From: DAISVY01 sp036826635
Lineage (GTDB): Bacteria > Zixibacteria > MSB-5A5 > GN15 > FEB-12
DNA: 64,000 nt
Assembly: GCA_036826635.1 (NCBI GenBank)
Contig: DAISVY010000005.1
Location: forward strand, 124,001 to 188,000
Reading direction: 5' to 3'
Shown here: positions 27,671 through 36,438 of the stretch, in pieces
Numbering within the stretch: the first letter of the stretch is position 1
Layout: every line of letters begins with the position of its first letter
Translations under genes and position numbers: made by a program
Notes under the pieces: generated by a model
Told to the model about the DNA's origin: nothing
What the model saw: only the letters and a program-made list of their open reading frames with translations
Databases searched by the model: none

Positions 27671-29367
27671 ATGGTGGTAGGTTAAACCTGTATCCTGGGG
27701 GGATAAGATGTTCAACAAAATACGACAAAAGGGGCTTATTGCGGCAGGGCTGTGTTCGCTGGTTTTGTTTGCCGGATCTTTCACTTTTGGCTCTGATAAC
27801 GGGAGTGAAAAGAGAGATGATCCGCTAAAACCGGAAAGACAATGGCAGAATACCTTCCATGAAAGTTTGAGTGACTTCGATGAAAAAGATCCTGAGAGAG
27901 TGAAGTATGAAAGCCGACTTTATCTCCTTGATCTCATGGCCAGACATAAGGGGCCTAATTCTGTTGAAGCACAGTGCCTTGATAGTCTTATGAAGCTGGA
28001 TGTCAATCTCTATTCTAATCTGGTAAACGCAGTCCTGACCCACGGGTTGAGTAGTCTTGACTATACTTTCGGAAACGGGGGTGAAGAAGAGAGTTTCTTT
28101 GACCAATTGGATAAGAGAGCCCTTTGGACACTTCAGCATGAAGGTCACATCCCTGGAGGCTTTCCTGTTGCTTTTGATGATTTAGGTAAATGGGTTCTTC
28201 AAAGAGGAATTCCTGAAGTAATTAAGCGGAGCTCAAAATCTATACTTGTTAAGTTTGCTGATGGAATGGCAGATGAAGAATGGTTCTTCAAAAGAGATAA
28301 TTTTGGGTATTATCGTGGTGTTGAGTATTATACGCATTGTGGAGAGAAAGTTAAGCCATTTCAGGAATTCAAATTGAAGGAGATGAAAATGTCTCGGACG
28401 GTTGTTACGGAAGTTCCCTGGGATGAGGCTCTGGAAATAAGCTTAAGCTCTTATACTTTTCCCTGTAATCTGAGTGACAATCCCTGGCGAACCCCCGAAG
28501 GTGACTGGCCGATGACGCGAGCCGGTATTGAAGCCCGTTTGAATTTGGAGGACGTTTCGGTTGAACGCAAAAGCGATTCCGCCTTTGTTGAAGTGCTATT
28601 CGAATACGAGGTTTGCCGGGCCGGGAGCGGCAAGGTTGTCAGTGCCGGTAGATTTCAGGCCGATAGTATCGACGTGACAGGTGCTTCTAAACAAGATGGT
28701 ATCTACTTGTCTATGTTGAGCAATCCATTTTCTACGGCTGGTGAGGAGGATGAAGGGGCTTATAAATTGTCACTTAAAGCGACGAGCGGTGAAAAAGTAA
28801 CCGTCAAAAATGTCCCCTTTAACGTCGAACAGGGGGTGTGCGAGTTCATAATCCTTGATGAAGAACAACCGGTCTCTTCGCATGGTGTCCCGAAGGCGAA
28901 AGTCCGGAATCTGAGCGGGAATATCAACCTCGGCAAGGGGAAGACTTATGAGGGGATCATGCCCGTTATGAACCTGTTTTCTCAGGGAGAGGATTATAGC
29001 GGGCAGGGCGAAGTGATTATACTGAAGGCCGGTGATAAAGCGGGAAGAGTCATTGTTGATCGTAAAGTGGAAAAGGCAGACTCAAGTAAGGGAGGTTCCA
29101 GGACAATTCATGCTTGTGCGTCTTTTCAAAAGCAGTATGCCCAGTTTTCTATCGAGCATTTCGAGTTTGATTCCAGAACTCCCAATGAATATCTGAGGAT
29201 AACTTTCCTCGTTCCGGAGAGTATCGAGTCCGGGCCGAGCACTCTTTATGTCCCGATATATAGCTCCGGACCTCGGGGGTGCGAAGAAGTCATGCAAGGA
29301 AGAGCAGATGTAGAGATTATCGATTGAGCTTGTGTGCTTTTTGCCTTTGTCTGACTTCACTCGGAGA
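27671..29367 (+). repeat. Unit 2 of the perfect 1,697-bp tandem duplication
   Basis: A base-for-base repeat of 25974-27670 as far as I can compare, ending at 29367 (CTCGGAGA), after which the sequence diverges (C at 29368 versus A at 27671). There is no spacer between the units and no terminal inverted repeat or target duplication, so this is a direct tandem duplication rather than a transposition. Confidence 0.95.
27708..29327 (+). CDS. Secreted protein of unknown function, copy 2
   Basis: 539 residues, identical to the protein at 26011. The identity includes the signal peptide and the 37-bp leader with its ribosome site, so both copies should be translated. Unless the leader holds its own promoter, this copy depends on read-through from copy 1. 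No change has accumulated, so the duplication is very young, under gene conversion, or an assembly error. Confidence 0.75.
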   Translation: MFNKIRQKGLIAAGLCSLVLFAGSFTFGSDNGSEKRDDPLKPERQWQNTFHESLSDFDEKDPERVKYESRLYLLDLMARHKGPNSVEAQCLDSLMKLDVNLYSNLVNAVLTHGLSSLDYTFGNGGEEESFFDQLDKRALWTLQHEGHIPGGFPVAFDDLGKWVLQRGIPEVIKRSSKSILVKFADGMADEEWFFKRDNFGYYRGVEYYTHCGEKVKPFQEFKLKEMKMSRTVVTEVPWDEALEISLSSYTFPCNLSDNPWRTPEGDWPMTRAGIEARLNLEDVSVERKSDSAFVEVLFEYEVCRAGSGKVVSAGRFQADSIDVTGASKQDGIYLSMLSNPFSTAGEEDEGAYKLSLKATSGEKVTVKNVPFNVEQGVCEFIILDEEQPVSSHGVPKAKVRNLSGNINLGKGKTYEGIMPVMNLFSQGEDYSGQGEVIILKAGDKAGRVIVDRKVEKADSSKGGSRTIHACASFQKQYAQFSIEHFEFDSRTPNEYLRITFLVPESIESGPSTLYVPIYSSGPRGCEEVMQGRADVEIID

Positions 29368-29459
29368 CCAGGGTCTTCGCCTGTGGGTGTATCCGTCTTA
29401 ATTGTAACAACTTACTGTGTTGTATCTCTGTTCTTGCAGGGATAAAAACACAAAACCCC

Positions 29460-29489
29460 TTGACAAAATTGAAGTTTTGCCGATATTAT
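29460..29489 (+). promoter_or_regulatory. Sigma-70 promoter of the efflux operon
   Basis: Consensus TTGACA at 29460-29465, an 18-bp spacer and TATTAT at 29484-29489. The transcription start would fall near 29496, inside the palindrome described at 29491-29523. Confidence 0.8.
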
Positions 29490-29490
29490 T

Positions 29491-29523
29491 AACCGAATGT
29501 TTAGTTAAACTAAATGGTTGGTT
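29491..29523 (+). promoter_or_regulatory. Palindromic operator, probable TetR-family autoregulation site
   Basis: Centred on 29507, the arms TTTAGTT and AACTAAA are a perfect inverted repeat with a 1-bp spacer. Outer AACC (29491-29494) and GGTT (29520-29523) are placed symmetrically. The site lies immediately downstream of the -10 box and abuts the ATG at 29524, so a bound repressor would block initiation of the whole efflux operon. Confidence 0.75.
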
Positions 29524-30183
29524 ATGCTGGAACCTGAAAACAGACAAGACAACAAAAGTCCCGATGCTGCCCCGATGTCAACCGAAGAGCGCATCCTGGA
29601 TGCCGCTCGGGCCGAGTTTGCTCAATATGGTCAGGCCGGGGCCCGGGTCGACCGCATTGCCCGAACGGCCGGGGTCAACAAGGCCATGATCTATTACCAT
29701 TTCAAATCCAAAGACGGTCTCTATGTGGCGGTAATCCGGGCTTTCTATGAGAGGGCCGCCCGGCTGATCCAACAACAGGCGGTCTCTTCGAAGTCGGTCG
29801 AGGAACTTCTGGCGTCTCTGGCTGACGTTTACAGCCGGGTACTCTGCGGCTTCGATGCTTTCCGGTCTATCTTAATGCGCCAGTTGGCCAATCCCCAGTC
29901 CGATGTTATCGATCAGGTGGCGGCAATTCTGAGCGGTTCCGGTATTGTCGAGCGGGCGCTTGGACTGATCGAGCAGGGGGTACAAAACGGTAAGGTCCGG
30001 CAGGTGGATGCGCGTCAGGCTATGGTTTCGTTTGTGACTATGAACATAGGTTACTACCTGATTGCCCCGGTGGTGGATAAGGTGCTCGGACTGACTGATC
30101 CGGCGGATAAAGAGAAGTTCCTTGAGGAGAGAAAGAAAATTGTCGTGGATATCTTTCTGAACGGAATAAAGGCGAGCAAGTGA
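29524..30183 (+). CDS. TetR/AcrR-family transcriptional repressor
   Basis: 219 residues from ATG 29524. An N-terminal HTH (ERILDAARAEFAQYGQAGARVDRIARTAGVNKAMIYYHFKSKDGL) is followed by an all-helical ligand-binding domain. An in-frame TTG at 29518 falls inside the operator, and an ATG at 29575 begins just before the HTH; both are possible starts. It overlaps the TolC-like gene by 4 bp, so it heads the efflux operon and likely represses it until an inducing toxic compound binds. Confidence 0.9.
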   Translation: MLEPENRQDNKSPDAAPMSTEERILDAARAEFAQYGQAGARVDRIARTAGVNKAMIYYHFKSKDGLYVAVIRAFYERAARLIQQQAVSSKSVEELLASLADVYSRVLCGFDAFRSILMRQLANPQSDVIDQVAAILSGSGIVERALGLIEQGVQNGKVRQVDARQAMVSFVTMNIGYYLIAPVVDKVLGLTDPADKEKFLEERKKIVVDIFLNGIKASK

Positions 30184-31484
30184 TGCGATATCTTTTATCC
30201 CTTTGTTTGGCGCTGCTGATCGGCGGCGGGGCCTCCGCGCGTGAACTGAGTCTTCAACAGGCTCTCGAAATGGCGGCGGTGCATTCGCACAACTGCAAGG
30301 TTGCCCGGGCCAACGCAGCCGCGGCCGAGCAACAACTCTCGGCGGCCAAAACCGAGCGCCTGCCCACGCTTGGCGCTCAGCTTCAGGCATACTGGGTGGA
30401 CGACCTGCCTTTGCTGGAGGTAGAGATAATGCCCGGCCAGCTATTTTCTCGTGAGTTGGGCACCAACGAGAATTACCAGAGCGATTTTCGCCTGACGTTG
30501 CCCCTGTTCACGGGGGGACGGATAAGTTCGGGGATTGATCTGGCCGGGGCTACGGCCGATTATTACCGGGCGCTTGATGATGCCGGGCGGGACCGGCTGG
30601 ATTATGAGACTTGCCTGGATTATTTGGGACTATGCCGGATGATACGGTTACGGGAAGTGGCGCGGGCCTCCCGTAAACGCACCGCGGTGATCGTCAAGGA
30701 CGTGCAGGCGCGCTATGAAGTCGGGGTGGCGGACTCGGTGGACATACTTGAAGCACAACTGGCTTTCACGCAGGCCGATTTTCAGGTTACTCAGGCGCGT
30801 ATCAATATCCGAAGTGCCGAAATTAAGCTGCTAATACGGTTGGGCTTACCACTCAGCGAAGAACTGATCCTGAGCGACAGTCTTGAAGAGCCCGACCCGG
30901 TTTGGGACGACCTGCGTCAGCCTGTCAATCGTGCGGAACTGGTTGCCGCTGAAGCCGGGGTAGATATCGGCCGGGCCGGGGTCCGGGCGGAGAAAGCGGC
31001 TTTTTTCCCGACCGTTTCCGCTTTCGCTGATTATTCCTACGGCAAGCCGAACACCAATATGTTCAGTGACGAGTGGAACGACAACGTCACGGTAGGGGCG
31101 CAGTTGGACTGGTCGTTTAATCTCGGCAATCGGACCGGCAAACGCCGCCGGGCGGCCTTCTTGCAACTGGAATCGGCCGGTTATCAAAGAGACGAGGTCC
31201 GCGAGCGGCTCGACCGGGAAGCGGAACTTGCCCTGGAGGCTCTTCGACTGGCTCACGAGCGTTATCTCAGTGCCGTCGACGAGTGCGAGATCACACAGCA
31301 GAATTATCAACTGGCCCAAGAGCAACACCGTCAGGGCGCGCTTTCGGCCAACCGGCTGGTGGAGATTGAAGCGTCTCTGACGCGGGCCGAGTCGGCCCGG
31401 ACAGCGGCCAGGGTGGATTTCTATATTGTGCAATCCGGCTATTTCTACGCCGTGGGATCGGAAAAACTCGGAAAGGGAATATAG
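30180..31484 (+). CDS. TolC-type outer-membrane efflux channel
   Basis: 434 residues with a signal peptide (LLSLCLALLIGGGASA). The two-repeat outer membrane efflux protein layout is visible: LQQALEMAAVHSHNCKVARANAAAAEQQLSAAK in the first half and RAELVAAEAGVDIGRAGVRAEKAAFFPTVSAFADYSYG in the second. The long amphipathic helices form the periplasmic tunnel. It would pair with the downstream HlyD-type protein and ABC transporter to expel compounds across both membranes. It ends 1 bp before the next gene's start codon. Confidence 0.9.
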   Translation: MMRYLLSLCLALLIGGGASARELSLQQALEMAAVHSHNCKVARANAAAAEQQLSAAKTERLPTLGAQLQAYWVDDLPLLEVEIMPGQLFSRELGTNENYQSDFRLTLPLFTGGRISSGIDLAGATADYYRALDDAGRDRLDYETCLDYLGLCRMIRLREVARASRKRTAVIVKDVQARYEVGVADSVDILEAQLAFTQADFQVTQARINIRSAEIKLLIRLGLPLSEELILSDSLEEPDPVWDDLRQPVNRAELVAAEAGVDIGRAGVRAEKAAFFPTVSAFADYSYGKPNTNMFSDEWNDNVTVGAQLDWSFNLGNRTGKRRRAAFLQLESAGYQRDEVRERLDREAELALEALRLAHERYLSAVDECEITQQNYQLAQEQHRQGALSANRLVEIEASLTRAESARTAARVDFYIVQSGYFYAVGSEKLGKGI

Positions 31485-31485
31485 T

Positions 31486-32370
31486 ATGAAAGCTGTGTCA
31501 GGAATGCTCGCCATTGCGGTGGCGCTTGTGCTGGTCGGCTGCGGAGGTAACGGGGGACCGGCGGGCGGTTCCGGTCTGATCGAGGCCAACGAAACAGTGA
31601 TCTCGGCGGAGACCTCCGGACGCGTGATCGAACGGCGTTTTGACGAGGGTGACCAGGTGGTGGCGGGCGATACTCTGGCTGTTATCGATCCGAGTCGTGT
31701 GGAACTGGAACTGGCTTCCGCATATGCCGGTCGCGATGTGCTGGAATCGCAACTGGCGGCCGCGCAGCTTCAGGTCAAGCAGGCGGTGGCCCGGCAGGAC
31801 TTTGCCTCGACAGAATTCGAGCGCGTTGATCGCCTGCTGCAATCCGGCACCGCCACCAAACGACAGTATGATCAGGCCCAGCTCGATTTTACCCAGGCCG
31901 ACCTGGCCCGTCGCACGGCCGAGGCTCAGGTGAAAACCTACAAAACCCAACTGGTCAAGACCGACGCCGATATTGCCAGCCTTCAGCGCCAATTGCGTGA
32001 TTGCTATCCGCTGGCGCCATCGGCCGGTATCGTGACCGAAAAATACATAGATCCGGGTGAGCTTGCCGCGCCGGGGAAACCACTGGTAAAAACGGCCCGT
32101 CTTGATACGGTTTGGGTAAAGGTGTATCTCCCGGCCGGGAAGTTTGCCAATGTCAGGCTCGGTACCGGGGCTTCGGTAAGCACCGAGTCGGGAGGACGAG
32201 AATACCGCGGCACCATAATCTGGACCTCGCCGGAGTCGGAATTCACCCCCAAGAATGTCCAGACCGAACAATCGCGGGCCGATTTGGTCTATGCTGTCAA
32301 GGTCCGTTTGCCCAACGACGACGGCTCTCTCAAAATCGGTATGCCCGTTTTCGTCACTCTGGAGGAATAA
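31486..32370 (+). CDS. HlyD/YbhG-type periplasmic adaptor lipoprotein
   Basis: 294 residues from ATG 31486 (GAAAGGGA upstream). A lipobox ends at Cys19 (LVLVGC), so the protein is probably a lipoprotein. It shows the lipoyl halves (NETVISAETSGRVIERRFDEGDQVVAGDTLAVID and SAGIVTEKYIDPGELAAPGKPL) flanking a coiled-coil hairpin (about 70-165) and a beta-barrel domain. It links the ABC permeases with the TolC-type channel. Its TAA overlaps the ATG of the first ATPase. Confidence 0.9.
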   Translation: MKAVSGMLAIAVALVLVGCGGNGGPAGGSGLIEANETVISAETSGRVIERRFDEGDQVVAGDTLAVIDPSRVELELASAYAGRDVLESQLAAAQLQVKQAVARQDFASTEFERVDRLLQSGTATKRQYDQAQLDFTQADLARRTAEAQVKTYKTQLVKTDADIASLQRQLRDCYPLAPSAGIVTEKYIDPGELAAPGKPLVKTARLDTVWVKVYLPAGKFANVRLGTGASVSTESGGREYRGTIIWTSPESEFTPKNVQTEQSRADLVYAVKVRLPNDDGSLKIGMPVFVTLEE

Positions 32371-33281
32371 TGGCTCTTCTGGAAGCGGACGGTATCAGCA
32401 AGAACTATGAGGGCCGGACGGCGCTGGTTGATTTTTCCCTGCAACTGGAAGCTGCCCGGATATGTTCGCTGGTGGGCCCCGACGGCGCGGGCAAGACCAC
32501 GCTGGTACGTATCGTCTGCCGTTTGCTTGATCCCGATTCCGGACGGGTGACGATTGACGGGATGGACACGGTCACGTCGTTCGAGAAGATAAAGCCGATT
32601 CTCGGTTATATGCCGCAGCAGTTTTCTCTCTATCCTGATCTTTCGGTTGAGGAAAATATGATCTTTTACGCCGGGTTGTACGGTCTGACCGGGCGAGCTT
32701 ACCGGGAGAAGCGCGATTACCTGTTTGAGTTTTCCAACCTCGGGCCGTTTGCCAATCGTCGGGCCGGGGCTCTTTCGGGCGGGATGAAACAGAAGCTGGC
32801 TCTTTCGTGTGCGTTGATACATGAGCCGCGCCTTTTGATTCTGGACGAACCGACTACCGGGGTGGACCCGTTGTCACGGCGCCAGTTTTGGGAAATTCTG
32901 TTACAGCTAAGAGACGAAGGGGTCGGGATTCTGGTATCGACTCCGTACATGGACGAGGTGGCCCGATGCGATCAGGCCTGTTTTGTGCTGGGCGGTCGCA
33001 AACTGTCCCAGGGAACGCCCGCGCAACTGGCTGAGGGTTTTGTCGGCAAAATTTACTACGTGGACTGTGAACCTTCCGCCGAACTGGTGAACGCTCTCGA
33101 CGGGAAAGATCATCTTACCGCCCGACGTTTCGGGGCCGGTTTGCATCTTTACCTTTCCGCCACCGATGACATCAGTAACCACACGGAATATCTCAGGACA
33201 CATGGTATCGACCCGACACTTGTTACCCCGATGCAACCATCGCTCGAAGATCGCTTCATCCAACTGATGGAGGCGCAATGA
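32370..33281 (+). CDS. ABC transporter ATP-binding protein
   Basis: 303 residues. Walker A GPDGAGKTT at 36-44, Q-loop in MPQQFSLY, signature ALSGGMKQKLALS, and Walker B LLILDEPTTGVDP. The C-terminal ~80 residues after the ATPase domain are an extension typical of drug-export ATPases. The ATG at 32370 overlaps the previous TAA and follows GGAGGA. It powers the two ABC-2 permeases downstream, probably as a heterodimer with the next ATPase. Confidence 0.92.
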   Translation: MALLEADGISKNYEGRTALVDFSLQLEAARICSLVGPDGAGKTTLVRIVCRLLDPDSGRVTIDGMDTVTSFEKIKPILGYMPQQFSLYPDLSVEENMIFYAGLYGLTGRAYREKRDYLFEFSNLGPFANRRAGALSGGMKQKLALSCALIHEPRLLILDEPTTGVDPLSRRQFWEILLQLRDEGVGILVSTPYMDEVARCDQACFVLGGRKLSQGTPAQLAEGFVGKIYYVDCEPSAELVNALDGKDHLTARRFGAGLHLYLSATDDISNHTEYLRTHGIDPTLVTPMQPSLEDRFIQLMEAQ

Positions 33282-34033
33282 CCGGAAACCCGGCGGAAAG
33301 AGCGGTGGCGATTGAGCGACTGACACGGCGTTTCGGAAACTTCACGGCGGTCGATGCGATATCGCTGGCGGTCGACTACGGTGAGATATTCGGTTTTCTG
33401 GGAGCTAACGGCGCGGGGAAAACCACGGCCATCCGCATGCTGTGCGGTTTGCTTATGCCCAGTGACGGCAACGGTTGGGTAGCGGGGTATGACGTATGCC
33501 GGCAGCCGGAGGCGATCAAGCGGTCAATCGGTTACATGTCGCAGAAATTTTCGCTCTATGCCGACCTGACCGGGCGGGAGAACCTTGATTTCTACGGGGC
33601 GGTCTACGATCTGGACAAGGCATGGATAAAAGAGCGCGTGGCACTTCTTTCCGAGCGGCTGGACCTTGGCGATTTCATCGATGAGCTGTCGGGTAGTCTT
33701 CCGGTCGGCTGGCGGCAACGCCTGGCTCTGGCCACCGCTTTGTTGCACCGTCCCCGCATTCTCTTTCTCGACGAACCGACAGCCGGGGTGGACCCGGTCT
33801 TTCGCCGTCGGTTCTGGAATGTTCTGTACGAGTTGGCCGAGGAAGGCGTGGCCATATTCGTAACCACGCATTACATGGACGAGGCGGAATTTTGCGGCCG
33901 GGTTTCTATCATGCACAAGGGGCGGATCATAGAAACGGGTAAGCCTTTCGAACTTATCAGGCGACACGGGGCCGAGACGCTCGAAGATACGTTCGTCGAT
34001 TTGATTCGCAGCCGGGAGGCGGGCCGTGCGTAG
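33278..34033 (+). CDS. ABC transporter ATP-binding protein
   Basis: 251 residues. Walker A GANGAGKTT at 42-50, MSQKFSLY Q-loop and Walker B ILFLDEPTAGVDP are intact. The signature reads SGSLPVGWRQRLALA instead of LSGGMxQR, as in the C-terminal ATPase of YbhF-type transporters, so the two adjacent ATPase genes correspond to the two halves of YbhF. It overlaps the preceding gene by 4 bp and the permease by 8 bp. Confidence 0.92.
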   Translation: MTGNPAERAVAIERLTRRFGNFTAVDAISLAVDYGEIFGFLGANGAGKTTAIRMLCGLLMPSDGNGWVAGYDVCRQPEAIKRSIGYMSQKFSLYADLTGRENLDFYGAVYDLDKAWIKERVALLSERLDLGDFIDELSGSLPVGWRQRLALATALLHRPRILFLDEPTAGVDPVFRRRFWNVLYELAEEGVAIFVTTHYMDEAEFCGRVSIMHKGRIIETGKPFELIRRHGAETLEDTFVDLIRSREAGRA

Positions 34034-35132
34034 GATCGGGTTTATCGCGCGCAAAGAGCTGTACCATATTCGGCGGGATCCGCGTTCTTTGCTTATTGTT
34101 TTTATCATGCCGATCATGATGACGTTCCTTTATGGTTACGCCGTCAATCTTGATATCGAGAATCTGACCATTGCCGTGGTGGATCTTGATCACAGCGCCG
34201 AATCGCGGGCGTTGACCGAGCGATTCTATCGTTCGACCTATTTCAGCCCGGCCGGGGCGGCGGTCGATATTCACGACCCCGAGCAAATTCTTCGTTCCGG
34301 CAGAGCGGCGGCGGTGCTGTATATTCGGCCGGGTTTCGGTGAGGCGGTGACGACCGGTGAGCATTTCGAATTGGGGATGACTGTCGACGGTTCCGATGCC
34401 ACCCTGGCGCAGGCCGTACAACATTACTCCGGGGCGGTGCTGGGGGAGTTCACTGTCGACCGGTTGCCACCGGGTGTCGAAACCGCGGGTGTGACGATGT
34501 CGCCGCAAGTTTTATATAATCCCGATCTTAAATCGGCGCATTTCTTCGTGCCCGGTCTGGTGGCCGTGATTCTGATGATGATCTCGGCCCTGCTGACATC
34601 GATAACCATTGCCCGCGAGAAAGAAACCGGCACTCTGGAACAACTGTTGACCGCACCGGTCAAACCGAGAGAGATACTGGTCGGCAAGCTGCTGCCGTAT
34701 ATCGTAATTGCGTTTCTCGACGGGGTTTTCGTGCTGGTTTTCGCCTGGTTGGTATTCGGGGTACCGTTTGCCGGTTCGTACCTTCTGTTGCTGGTTTTCG
34801 GTGTCATTTATGTCACGGCGGCCCTGTCAATGGGGATTCTGATCTCTTCGCTGGTCAAGACTCAGATGGTCGCGATGATGACCGCATTGCTGGTCACGCT
34901 GCTTCCGTCGGTCATGCTGTCCGGTTTCATCTTCGCGGTTAAGAACATGCCGCTGGTATTACAGGCGATTAGTTATATGGTAGCGGCGAAGTATTTCATC
35001 ACGATCATTCGCGGGATAATGCTCAAGGGGGCCGGGCTCGGTGTTCTGGCCATTCAGGCCGGAGCCCTGATTTTGCTGATGCTTGTCCTGCTGGTCATAG
35101 CCACGAATCGTTTCAAGGCGCGGATAGGGTAA
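34026..35132 (+). CDS. ABC-2 type permease (YbhS/YbhR-like)
   Basis: 368 residues from GTG 34026. One N-terminal helix is followed by a large external domain (about 45-180) and five C-terminal helices with the TSITIAREKETGTLEQLL loop typical of ABC-2 drug exporters. A PSVMLSGFIFAVKNMP segment lies near the last helices. It forms a pair with the next permease. Substrate class: probably lipophilic drugs or toxic metabolites. Confidence 0.9.
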   Translation: MRRIGFIARKELYHIRRDPRSLLIVFIMPIMMTFLYGYAVNLDIENLTIAVVDLDHSAESRALTERFYRSTYFSPAGAAVDIHDPEQILRSGRAAAVLYIRPGFGEAVTTGEHFELGMTVDGSDATLAQAVQHYSGAVLGEFTVDRLPPGVETAGVTMSPQVLYNPDLKSAHFFVPGLVAVILMMISALLTSITIAREKETGTLEQLLTAPVKPREILVGKLLPYIVIAFLDGVFVLVFAWLVFGVPFAGSYLLLLVFGVIYVTAALSMGILISSLVKTQMVAMMTALLVTLLPSVMLSGFIFAVKNMPLVLQAISYMVAAKYFITIIRGIMLKGAGLGVLAIQAGALILLMLVLLVIATNRFKARIG

Positions 35133-35134
35133 CC

Positions 35135-36247
35135 ATGTTCAGAGCATACCGGGGACTGGTCAAGAAGGAATTCATTCAAATCCGCCGCGACCGGCAGATG
35201 ATGAGGATCATATTCATCGTGCCGATTATTCAACTGTTGCTTCTCGGCTACGCCGTAAACACCGACGTGAAACGTCTGGCTATCGATGTATACGATTTCG
35301 ACCGGAGCCGATACTCGCGCGAGTTCGTACAGGCGTTCAAAGCGGGGGATTATTTCATATCGGAAGAGCGAATTGCCGATGGGCAACAACAGCCGCTGTG
35401 GCGGATGGAGCGACGTTTCGAAGGGGGCGAAGCCGAGGTGGCGGTGGTTATTCCCGATGATTTTTCGGAAGGCCTGATTGACGGTCGAAAGGTCACGGTC
35501 GGTTTTATAGCGGATGGTTCCGACGCCAACGCGGCGCGGGCCGGAATAGGATACGCCGGGCAGATCGTGCAGCGGTTTTCCCAGCACCTGACCGGAGCAG
35601 AGAGCAACTTGAAAATGCGCTGCAAGTTTCTGTACAACCCGGAATTGGAATCGGTTTACTACATGGTGCCGGGGATCGTGGCTACTTTGCTTACAATGAT
35701 CACGGTGATTCTGACGTCGATGGCCATTGTGCGCGAGCGCGAAAAAGGCACTTTGGAACAATTGACCGTCACGCCGATCAGCAGTGCCGCGTTGTTGCTG
35801 GGGAAAATAACCACTTTTGCCATCCTCGGTCTGGTTGAAATGGCCGTTGCCCTGGCTGTCGGTATTCTATGGTTCGGGGTACCTTTTGTCGGCTCGCCGT
35901 TGCTCTTGCTGGCGCTCTCGGCGCTGTATCTTCTCACCACGCTGGGGATAGGCATGTATTTCTCGACGATAACCTCGACTCAACAGCAGGCGATGTTCCT
36001 GGCCTGGTTCTTCGCCGTGTTCGCAATTTTGACCTCGGGCTTCTTTACACCCATTTCTAACATGCCGCAATGGACGCAGTATATCACCCTGCTCAACCCG
36101 ATGCGCTATTTCATGGAAATCGTACGCGGCATTCTGATGAAAGGGTCCGGGGTAATCGATCTGGCCGAGCAGATCATGGCGCTGGTCGTCTACGGTCTGG
36201 TTATTTTCAGTCTGGCGGCCATGCGCTTCACCAAGCGGACGGCGTAG
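35135..36247 (+). CDS. ABC-2 type permease (YbhR-like)
   Basis: 370 residues with the same architecture as the previous gene: N-terminal helix after FIQIRRDRQMM, an external domain, then five helices with TSMAIVREREKGTLEQLTVTPI and TSGFFTPISNMPQW. It begins 3 bp after the previous stop and closes the efflux operon. No clear hairpin terminator follows in the 190 bp to the convergent gene at 36439. Confidence 0.9.
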   Translation: MFRAYRGLVKKEFIQIRRDRQMMRIIFIVPIIQLLLLGYAVNTDVKRLAIDVYDFDRSRYSREFVQAFKAGDYFISEERIADGQQQPLWRMERRFEGGEAEVAVVIPDDFSEGLIDGRKVTVGFIADGSDANAARAGIGYAGQIVQRFSQHLTGAESNLKMRCKFLYNPELESVYYMVPGIVATLLTMITVILTSMAIVREREKGTLEQLTVTPISSAALLLGKITTFAILGLVEMAVALAVGILWFGVPFVGSPLLLLALSALYLLTTLGIGMYFSTITSTQQQAMFLAWFFAVFAILTSGFFTPISNMPQWTQYITLLNPMRYFMEIVRGILMKGSGVIDLAEQIMALVVYGLVIFSLAAMRFTKRTA

Positions 36248-36438
36248 GCGGGGGATGGAAATTTGCCCATCGGTATGCTCTTGTTGAATTACTGATTCGT
36301 GTTCTTGGGCTTTTCGTTAAGGTCTTTTACAAGAGGGTACTTTGAGCGACAATATCAATGCCAACCTACTCCGTGGGCGTTATTGCACTGCTTTCTTCAT
36401 CGAAAAGAAGCCTTTAATGCTAACCCATAAGGCACAGT

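Noticed and set aside
25974..29367. Insertion sequence or composite transposon
   Set aside because: No transposase, terminal inverted repeats or target-site duplication; it is a plain tandem duplication.
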